DNA of 11,871 bases, taken from positions 1 to 11,871 of the forward strand of contig CAJCJE010000549.1 of NCBI GenBank assembly GCA_903970565.1. Reading direction: 5' to 3'. Of the stretch, positions 1 to 5,247 are shown piece by piece (positions within the stretch are counted from its first letter, which is position 1; the number at the start of each line of letters is the position of its first letter). The notes below the pieces were generated by a model. The model did no database searches. It was not told where the DNA came from and saw nothing but the letters and a program-made list of their open reading frames with translations. The stretch comes from Candidatus Melainabacteria bacterium (GTDB lineage Bacteria > Actinomycetota > Actinomycetes > Mycobacteriales > Pseudonocardiaceae). The position numbers were made by a program, and so were the translations under genes.

Positions 1-289
1 TGCTCACCGCGCTGTTCGCCGCGAGGTAGTTGATGAGCGTGCACGAGGTGCTCGGGTCGGGCTGCTTGGTCGGGTGGTAGCAGTCGCGCAGCGCCGGACT
101 GACCCCGGGGTAGACGTGGATGGTCTCGTTGAGGGGCCTGATGGTCGAGACACCGCTCGCCGTGACCCCGTGGGCGGCCGGCACGGCCGTGGGGCTCGCG
201 TTCGCCACCGTCGTCGTACCCAGCAGCGCGAGGGCCAACGCGGCCACCCCGCCGGCCACCCGTGTCCAGCGTCGAACACCCGATCTCAT
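1..289 (-). CDS. Secreted protein of unknown function, N-terminal part (runs off left edge)
   Basis: The minus frame opens with ATG at 289-287 and stays open to base 1, giving 96 residues with no stop, so the C-terminus lies outside the window. Residues 1-31 are a textbook Sec signal peptide: a basic start (MRSGVRRWTR), a hydrophobic Ala/Leu core at about 11-23, and an ANA signal-peptidase site at 29-31. The mature part begins SPTAVPAAHG and carries two cysteines (70 and 83) that could form a disulfide, as is common in exported actinobacterial proteins. A weak purine stretch (GAAACGGA) lies just upstream of the ATG. I do not recognise the family. It points away from the terpenoid genes, with 361 bases between it and the P450 stop, so it probably belongs to the neighbouring genome rather than to the pathway. 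The reading frame is well supported; the function is unknown. Confidence 0.72.
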   Translation of the reverse strand, partial: MRSGVRRWTRVAGGVAALALALLGTTTVANASPTAVPAAHGVTASGVSTIRPLNETIHVYPGVSPALRDCYHPTKQPDPSTSCTLINYLAANSAVS

Positions 290-650
290 TGATCCGTTTC
301 GGTATGACACAACAACTCGCCTCCGTTTGGGCACCGCCGGCCAGTGCGGAACATGATGTTGCCGGCGTGGTGCGGTCGGTACTGACCCGATCAGGATGCA
401 GCCGTGGCGGACCGCGAAACGGCTCCGGTGCGTCCGGACGTGTCCGGGCCACGCGGCACGTGTACGAGGCTCGTCCGGGCCACGCGGGAGGCGTACGAGA
501 CCTGTCCGAGCCGGAGCGTCCGCGCGTCCGCCGCAACCGCTCGGTGACCCGGCCGGTCAGCGCTGATCACGGAAGGCAACCAGGAGTGACATCCTGGTGG
601 AGAGCGGCCTGGGACTCGCGGTGCTCGCGGCCAACGGTTCGCGGCCGTGC
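290..650. other. Non-coding gap between secreted-protein gene and P450 gene
   Basis: I find no convincing gene here. Open frames crossing it have arginine/proline/glycine-rich translations typical of shadow frames in high-GC DNA. The right side lies downstream of the P450 stop and the left side holds the start region of the secreted-protein gene, so terminator and promoter signals are expected. I could see no strong stem followed by a T run and no clean -35/-10 pair. The one visible structure is the 31-bp imperfect tandem repeat at 442-503. Confidence 0.5.
442..503. repeat. Two-copy imperfect 31-bp tandem repeat
   Basis: Units 442-472 and 473-503 match at 25 of 31 positions by eye. Both begin with the identical 15-mer GTCCGGGCCACGCGG and share GTACGAG at 462-468 and 493-499. 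A third, degenerate start (GTCCGAGCC) follows at 504. It lies between two minus-strand genes. The role is unknown: it could be a remnant of duplication or tandem protein-binding sites. Confidence 0.6.
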
Positions 651-1859
651 TCACCAGCGCACCGGGAGTTCGGCGAGGCCACCGACGATGAGCCCTTCGC
701 GGCGACTCAGGTCCTCGGCCGCGACCGCGAGATCCAGGGTGGGCACCCGCCGCAGCAACACCTCCAGCGCGACCTGAAGTTCCACCCTGGCCAGTGCCTG
801 GCCGAGGCAGGAGTGCGGACCGACGCCGAAGGCCAGGTGCGGATTGGGCGAGCGGGCCAGGTTCATCGCCTCGGTCGCCTCGAACGCCTGCTCGTCCCGG
901 TTGGCCGCGCTCACGTTGCACACCACCGTGGTCCCGCGCGGCAGACTCGCGTCGCCGACCTCGATCGGCTCGCTGAGGTAGCGCGGGATGCCGAACCCGA
1001 AGTTGGCGTCGAACCGCAGCGACTCCTCCACGGCCGTGGGGATCAGCGACTCCTCGGCGCACAACCGGTCCCAGCGGTCTCGGTCCGCCAGGAGCATCGC
1101 GACCATCTTGCCGATCATGTTCGCGGTGGTCTCGTGGCCGGCCGCGAGCAGGATCTGGGCGGTGGAGAGCAGTTGCGCCCCCGACAGCCTGCCGTCCTCG
1201 GCATCGGCCACGGTGATCAGCTCGCTGAGCAGGTCGTCGGCCGGCGCGGCGCGTTTGGCGGCAATGTGCGCCAACAGGTACTCGGCGAACTCCGCCAGCG
1301 CGGTGTCGATCTCCGCGCGAGAATGGTGGGTGACGTTGAGCATGGTGCTCGACCAGTAGGCGAACTTGTCCCGGTCGGCGGTGGGCAGGCCGAGCAGGTC
1401 GCAGATCACCCAGACCGGCAGTGGAAAGCCGAAGGCGCGAATGAGGTCGGCGGGCCGGCCCTCGGCGAACATCTCGTCGAGTAGCTGCTCGGCCATCGCG
1501 GCGATCCTCGGCCTGCTGGCCGCCATCCGGCGCGCGCTGAACGTCCGACCGACCAGGCGCCGCCACCGCTGATGGCCGGGTCCGGTGGCCGGCGTCGGTG
1601 TCTCCTCGAAGGTGACGCCCTCGTCCGCGCTCACCCGCGCCGCGTCGTCGGCGGTCAGCTGGCGGCTGAACCGGTGGTCGGACAGTACCTGCCGAACATC
1701 CTGATAGCGGGTCAGCAACACCACCTCGTCCCCGCTGACCATGCGCACCCTGGCCACCGGATCGCCCTGGCGCAGCCGGGCCCACTCCGCCGGTGGCTCC
1801 AGCGCGGCGGGAACGGGAAAGGGATATGCCATCACTTCGTCGCCGACATCAGCACTCAA
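651..1859 (-). CDS. Cytochrome P450 monooxygenase
   Basis: A complete 402-residue soluble bacterial class I P450, which would need a ferredoxin and reductase encoded elsewhere. Hallmarks in order: C-helix region HQRWRRLV (96-103), I-helix oxygen-activation motif AGHETTA (240-246), K-helix ExxR as EESLR (278-282), and heme-binding loop FGVGPHSCLG (344-353) with Cys351 as thiolate ligand. No transmembrane anchor is present. The start is TTG at 1859-1857, chosen because a full AGGAGG lies 5 nt upstream; the first in-frame ATG is codon 10 and lacks such a site. It is transcribed divergently from the terpenoid operon, sharing an AT-rich control region, and most likely hydroxylates or otherwise oxidises the cyclised product. 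The family and catalytic competence are clear; the substrate cannot be read from sequence. Confidence 0.96.
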   Translation of the reverse strand: MSADVGDEVMAYPFPVPAALEPPAEWARLRQGDPVARVRMVSGDEVVLLTRYQDVRQVLSDHRFSRQLTADDAARVSADEGVTFEETPTPATGPGHQRWRRLVGRTFSARRMAASRPRIAAMAEQLLDEMFAEGRPADLIRAFGFPLPVWVICDLLGLPTADRDKFAYWSSTMLNVTHHSRAEIDTALAEFAEYLLAHIAAKRAAPADDLLSELITVADAEDGRLSGAQLLSTAQILLAAGHETTANMIGKMVAMLLADRDRWDRLCAEESLIPTAVEESLRFDANFGFGIPRYLSEPIEVGDASLPRGTTVVCNVSAANRDEQAFEATEAMNLARSPNPHLAFGVGPHSCLGQALARVELQVALEVLLRRVPTLDLAVAAEDLSRREGLIVGGLAELPVRW

Positions 1860-1864
1860 CGGGA

Positions 1865-1870
1865 CCTCCT
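1865..1870 (-). promoter_or_regulatory. Ribosome binding site that fixes the TTG start of the P450 gene
   Basis: On the minus strand AGGAGG occupies 1870-1865, followed by a 5-nt spacer and TTG at 1859. This near-perfect anti-16S match decides for the TTG start over the internal ATG nine codons later. Confidence 0.85.
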
Positions 1871-1914
1871 GGGTGTTCTGGTCGCTGTTCTGATCGATAC
1901 TCCCTGTTATTAAA

Positions 1915-1931
1915 ATAAGCCAGGGGCTTAT
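1915..1931. promoter_or_regulatory. Perfect inverted repeat, candidate operator at the P450 start site
   Basis: ATAAGCC (1915-1921), a 3-nt centre AGG, then GGCTTAT (1925-1931): 7-bp arms that match exactly. It sits immediately downstream of the candidate -10 box, where a repressor would block initiation. The size suits a dimeric helix-turn-helix regulator. No regulator gene is present in the window, so the binding protein is unknown. Confidence 0.5.
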
Positions 1932-1937
1932 ATCTCA

Positions 1938-1966
1938 TTTTTATTACATTACGGCAATCAAGTCAA
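1938..1966 (-). promoter_or_regulatory. Candidate sigma-70-type promoter for the P450 gene
   Basis: On the minus strand TTGACT (1966-1961, 5 of 6 to consensus) is followed by a 17-bp spacer and TAAAAA (1943-1938, 4 of 6). Transcription would start near 1931, giving a leader of about 70 nt before the ribosome site at 1870. Spacing and composition are good; this is a prediction from sequence only. Confidence 0.5.
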
Positions 1967-1993
1967 TACGATATGTTAAGCAATATTCACCAA

Positions 1994-2064
1994 TTGACGA
2001 TTTCGGCCCACTATTTGACAGAATTTCCGCTACGAATCAGCCAAAAGGCCACTTGACGAAGTCG
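1994..2064 (+). promoter_or_regulatory. Repeated TTGACGA-type boxes upstream of the aminotransferase operon
   Basis: TTGACGA-N2-TCG occurs twice in the same orientation, at 1994-2005 and 2053-2064, and a related TTGACA lies between them at 2015-2020. Each resembles a -35 element, but none has a convincing -10 about 17 bp downstream; the best is TAACGT at 2077-2082 after the last box (3 of 6). They may be alternative weak promoters or direct-repeat binding sites for an activator. Confidence 0.35.
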
Positions 2065-2074
2065 CATTCAGGGA

Positions 2075-2086
2075 ATTAACGTTAAT
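2075..2086. promoter_or_regulatory. 12-bp perfect palindrome upstream of the aminotransferase
   Basis: ATTAACGTTAAT is an exact palindrome, 120 bp before the GTG start and just downstream of the last TTGACGA box. Such AT-rich symmetry stands out in this GC-rich DNA and is a plausible regulator site; nothing else supports it. Confidence 0.35.
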
Positions 2087-2205
2087 CGGACCCGGCCGAT
2101 TCGATATTTCACGGAATCCGGAAAACGTCCGATGCCCCGTCGAAATCCACGCAGGACGACGCGCCGGACACACCTCACGCGCACGCAGAATCGGGGATCG
2201 ACATC

Positions 2206-3204
2206 GTGACACCCGTCCGCTTCGAACTGTCGTTGAACGAGAACTTCCGCGCGCCGCTCCCGGGGGTGCGTGAAGCCGTCATCACTACCGCCGACGAGGT
2301 CAACCTCACCAAGGATGCGCTTGCCAGCGGCCTGACGCAGGCCATCGCCGAGTATCTGGACGTGCCGCGCGGGCAGGTGCTCGTCGGACCCGGTTCCGGG
2401 GCGCTGCTGCAACAGTTGCTCACCACCCTCGCCGGCGACGGCGAGGTCGTGCACGCCTGGCCGTCCTTCGAGATGTATCCACTGTTGATCGGCAACGCCA
2501 GGGCGCGCCCGATCGCCGTCGGGCTACGCAATGTCACACACGACCTGAATGCGATGGCCGCAGCGGTGACCGAGCAGACCAGAGTCGTATTGATCTGCAA
2601 TCCCAACAATCCCACCGGTAGCGCACTGGGCGAGGCCGAGCTGAAAGAGTTCCTGGGCCTTCTCCCGCCCGACGTAACGGTGGTCATAGACGAAGCTTAT
2701 ATCGACTTCGCGGACCCGGCGTCGATTGCGGACGGTATTCAACTGTACCGCACAGATCCGCGGGTTTGCGTAGTTCGTACCTTCTCCAAGTCGCACGGAC
2801 TACTCGGGCTGCGGGTGGGCTATCTGGTGGCGAACGAGACCGTGGTCGGCCGGCTCGCGCCGGGCTCGTACTTCTACCGGGTCGCCACCGTCGCCCAGGC
2901 CGCCGCGTTCGCGGCGCTGCGCGCGCGCGGACAGATGCGGGCGCACTGTGCCGAGGTCGCCGCCGAACGAGGCCGGGTGCACGCGGCGCTGCGGCAGCTG
3001 GGCTGGCCGGTGCCGGCCAGCGAGGCGAACTTCCACTGGCTGCCACTGGGCGCGGACAACGATCGGTTCGTCCGGTTCTGCGCCGAGGAGGGCGTGGTGG
3101 TCCGGGAGATCGCCGGCGCCGGGGTGCGGGTCACCGTCGGCACCCGCGAGGCCAACGACGCGCTGATCGACCTGGCCCGGCGCTTCACCCGGACGCAGGT
3201 CTGA
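2206..3204 (+). CDS. HisC-like class I/II PLP-dependent aminotransferase
   Basis: A 332-residue fold-type I enzyme, closest by motif to histidinol-phosphate/aromatic aminotransferases. Visible motifs: LNEN near the N-terminus (10-13), CNPNNPTG (131-138), DEAYIDF (162-168) with the Asp that contacts the pyridine nitrogen, and RTFSKSHGLLGLRVGY (191-206) with Lys195 as Schiff-base lysine and Arg203 in the phosphate pocket. RVTVGTREAND (308-318) matches the C-terminal substrate-carboxylate region. The GTG start has GGGGA 8 nt upstream; the frame is open further up but offers no ATG. It is shorter than HisC (about 350 residues) and lacks the usual RYPDP segment, having LTKDALASG at that place. As first gene of the operon it probably transaminates a pathway keto or amino acid precursor rather than serving histidine synthesis, since no other his genes are near. 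Confidence 0.9.
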   Translation: MTPVRFELSLNENFRAPLPGVREAVITTADEVNLTKDALASGLTQAIAEYLDVPRGQVLVGPGSGALLQQLLTTLAGDGEVVHAWPSFEMYPLLIGNARARPIAVGLRNVTHDLNAMAAAVTEQTRVVLICNPNNPTGSALGEAELKEFLGLLPPDVTVVIDEAYIDFADPASIADGIQLYRTDPRVCVVRTFSKSHGLLGLRVGYLVANETVVGRLAPGSYFYRVATVAQAAAFAALRARGQMRAHCAEVAAERGRVHAALRQLGWPVPASEANFHWLPLGADNDRFVRFCAEEGVVVREIAGAGVRVTVGTREANDALIDLARRFTRTQV

Positions 3205-3228
3205 CGTGGGTCCACCACCGACGTATCC

Positions 3229-3234
3229 AGGGAG
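3229..3234 (+). promoter_or_regulatory. Ribosome binding site deciding the polyprenyl synthase start
   Basis: AGGGAG at 3229-3234 precedes ATG 3239 by 4 nt. The alternative in-frame GTG at 3206 lies one base after the aminotransferase stop, with only GCAGG upstream, and the extra residues (Pro-rich) do not look conserved. The choice is likely but not certain. Confidence 0.6.
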
Positions 3235-3238
3235 TGAC

Positions 3239-4252
3239 ATGGCCACCACCAAAACGACCACGAACGGCGCGCTGCTGACCGAGCTTGGCTCCGCCGCGCT
3301 GGTTGAAACGCTGCACGGGGAACTGTTCCGACGCTGGCCGGGCAGCGCCGACCGGGTCCGGGACATCGCCGGATACGCGCTGCTCACCCCCGGCAAGATG
3401 CTACGTCCACTGCTGCTGATCGCGGCGACCGAAGCGGTCGGCGGGGACGGGGCGAGCGTGCTGCCCGCCGCGCTGGCCGTGGAGTACCTGCACGTGGCCA
3501 CGCTGATCCACGACGACGTGATCGACGACGACGAACTGCGCAGGGGACGCCCCTCGGTCCATGCCCGCTACGGCATGGCCGACGCGCTGGTGACCGGGGA
3601 CTTCCTGATCCTGAGCATGTTCAGCACGCTGTCGGAGTGCGCCCGGCAGCCGGCGGCCACCCTGGAGGCCGCCAGGGTGCTGGCCGTGGCCGGCGCGGAC
3701 GTGTGCCGTGGCCAGGCGCGGGAGGCCGAGCTGGTCGGGAAGCTGGACTGCCGGATCGCCGACTACGAGCAGATGGTCGCCCTCAAGACCGGCGCGCTGT
3801 TCCGGGGCGCCTGCCGAGCCGGCGCGATTCTCGGCGGCGCGGCCGAAGCGCACGTCGAGGCGGTCACCCGGTACGCCGAACACCTCGGCGTCGCCTTCCA
3901 GATCTACGACGACCTGCTCCCCTACCTGGCCGGCGCTGACCGGGCCGGAAAGCCGAAAACCAGTGATATCAGCAATCTTCGCCCCACCTTCCCGGTGCTC
4001 ACCGGTTACCTCGACGCCACGCCCGCAGACCGGCAACTGTTCGACGACGCACTGTCCGGCCGAATGTCCACTCAGGACTCTTACCGGCTGGTGAGTGAAC
4101 TGCTCGACCGCACCGGGGCCATCGAACGCAGCCGGGCGCGGGCCGGCGCCGAGATCGAACTGGCCCGCCACGACCTGGCCGGGCTGCCGGGAACGGCCGG
4201 GGTCGCCCTGCTGACCGCCATCGCCGACCTCTCGATCGACCGGGAACGGTAG
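3239..4252 (+). CDS. Polyprenyl diphosphate synthase (GGPP-type or longer chain)
   Basis: A 337-residue trans-isoprenyl diphosphate synthase that condenses isopentenyl diphosphate with an allylic diphosphate. Motifs: GKMLRP (52-57), first Asp-rich motif DDVID (92-96) followed by RRGRPSVH (101-108), ALKTG (181-185), and FQIYDDLLPY (220-229) at the second Asp-rich site, where the third Asp is replaced by Pro228; then GKPKTSDISNLRPTFPVL (237-254). Residues 4 and 5 before the first motif are Thr88 and Ala87, small rather than aromatic, which argues against a farnesyl stop and allows C20 or longer. ATG 3239 was chosen because AGGGAG lies 4 nt upstream; an in-frame GTG at 3206 would add 11 unconserved residues. 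It lies 34 nt after the aminotransferase and 2 nt before the UbiA gene. Confidence 0.94.
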   Translation: MATTKTTTNGALLTELGSAALVETLHGELFRRWPGSADRVRDIAGYALLTPGKMLRPLLLIAATEAVGGDGASVLPAALAVEYLHVATLIHDDVIDDDELRRGRPSVHARYGMADALVTGDFLILSMFSTLSECARQPAATLEAARVLAVAGADVCRGQAREAELVGKLDCRIADYEQMVALKTGALFRGACRAGAILGGAAEAHVEAVTRYAEHLGVAFQIYDDLLPYLAGADRAGKPKTSDISNLRPTFPVLTGYLDATPADRQLFDDALSGRMSTQDSYRLVSELLDRTGAIERSRARAGAEIELARHDLAGLPGTAGVALLTAIADLSIDRER

Positions 4253-4254
4253 CC

Positions 4255-5247
4255 GTGGCCGACTCCGTGGGGCGCGCGATCGTGGCGCACGTACAGACCT
4301 GGCGCCCCTACACCCTCTGCTATCCGGCACTGGTCGGGGTGGCCGGGGCGAGCCTGGCCGGCGCGAACCGGTTCGGCGAGTTCGCGGCGGCGGCGGCCGG
4401 GCCGGCGCTGGGCTGGCTGGCCGGGCACTACCTCGGCGACTACTTCGACCGCGACCTCGACGCCATCGCCAAGCCGCAGCGGCCCATCCCGTCGGGACGG
4501 CTCTCGCCGCGCGCCGCGCTGGTCGGCGGCATCGGCTGCGCGCTCGGCTCGGCGATCGTGGTCACGGTGGCGAACTGGCGGGCCCTGGTGCTGTTCGTCC
4601 TGGCCATGACCGGCATCGTGGCCTACAGCCGGGTGTGCAAGGGCCGGGGAATCTCCGGCAACCTGGTGCGCGGGCTGATCACCACGCTGGCCTTCCTGGT
4701 CGGTGCCATGACGGTGCGCGCGCTGCCGCCCTGGCCGGCGCTGGTGCTGTCGGTGGTGTTCCTGCTGCACGACACCTCCTCCAACCTCATCGGCGCGATC
4801 CGGGACGTCGAGGGTGACCGGGCGGGCGGCTACCGGTCGGTGCCCGCCAGCCGAGGGGTGCCCTTCGCGGTCGGGCTGGCGCTGGCGCTGTATGCGGGCG
4901 CGCTCGTCCTCGCCGCGCTCGGCGCGCTGCTGCCGATCGCGCATCGGCTCCCCTACCTGGTCCTGGTCGTACTCGCGGCCGGGCTCGGCGTCACCGCGAT
5001 CGTGCCGCTGCTGCGGCTGACCCCGGACGTCGTCCAGGTCAGGGCGCTGCGCGCACACCAACTGCTGGTCATCGAACGGCTGGTACTGGCCTCGGCCGTC
5101 ATCGCCACCGGCCTGGACATCCGCACGGTGGTGTTCGTGTTGGTGCCGGTGCTGCTGTTCAGCGGGCTGACCCAGGCCGCGATGCGGGCCAGGCACGAAC
5201 TGCCGCCGACCGCGCGCGGCACGGACCGAAAGGCTTACCAGACATGA
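4255..5247 (+). CDS. UbiA-family membrane prenyltransferase (or UbiA-type terpene cyclase)
   Basis: A 330-residue integral membrane protein with about nine hydrophobic helices (for example 85-106, 110-125, 139-153, 160-172, 203-227, 233-252, 291-305). Both Mg-diphosphate motifs are visible: GDYFDRDLDAIAKPQRPIPSGR (61-82) with Asp62, Asp65 and Asp69, and DVEGDRAGG (184-192) with Asp184 and Asp188. The Asn that usually precedes the first motif is Gly61. Such enzymes ionise a prenyl diphosphate and transfer it to an aromatic or other acceptor; some relatives cyclise the chain instead. The GTG start lies 2 nt after the polyprenyl synthase stop, with GGGAA 8 nt upstream, so the two are almost certainly co-translated and the synthase likely feeds it. 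The last 4 bases overlap the cyclase start (ATGA). The acceptor is unknown. Confidence 0.94.
   Translation: MADSVGRAIVAHVQTWRPYTLCYPALVGVAGASLAGANRFGEFAAAAAGPALGWLAGHYLGDYFDRDLDAIAKPQRPIPSGRLSPRAALVGGIGCALGSAIVVTVANWRALVLFVLAMTGIVAYSRVCKGRGISGNLVRGLITTLAFLVGAMTVRALPPWPALVLSVVFLLHDTSSNLIGAIRDVEGDRAGGYRSVPASRGVPFAVGLALALYAGALVLAALGALLPIAHRLPYLVLVVLAAGLGVTAIVPLLRLTPDVVQVRALRAHQLLVIERLVLASAVIATGLDIRTVVFVLVPVLLFSGLTQAAMRARHELPPTARGTDRKAYQT

Larger units (their letters stand above)
1860..2205. promoter_or_regulatory. AT-rich divergent control region between P450 gene and biosynthetic operon
   Basis: This 346-base gap separates the divergent P450 and aminotransferase genes. Positions 1911-2030 contain 43 G/C of 120 (36 percent), against 75 percent in a 240-base stretch of the adjacent aminotransferase gene, so the drop is striking. 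It holds a promoter-operator candidate for the P450 side (1915-1966) and repeated TTGAC boxes plus a 12-bp palindrome on the operon side. I see no small coding sequence in it. It is the only sizeable gap before the nine-gene run, so it most likely carries the operon's main promoter. I could not find a clean -10 for the plus strand; activator-dependent transcription would explain that. Confidence 0.75.

Noticed and set aside
618..650. Possible hairpin terminator after the P450 stop (CGGCC and GGCCG flanking AACGGTTCG)
   Set aside because: The stem is only 5 bp with a 10-nt loop, there is no T run, and the pattern is better described as a direct repeat of GGCCGCG.
391..1785. Minus-strand open frame overlapping the P450 gene in another frame
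   Set aside because: Low-complexity Gly/Arg translation, while the overlapping frame 651-1859 has every P450 signature.
3206..3238. Upstream GTG start extending the polyprenyl synthase by 11 residues
   Set aside because: AGGGAG lies next to ATG 3239, and the extra Pro-rich residues are not expected in the family. Not fully excluded.
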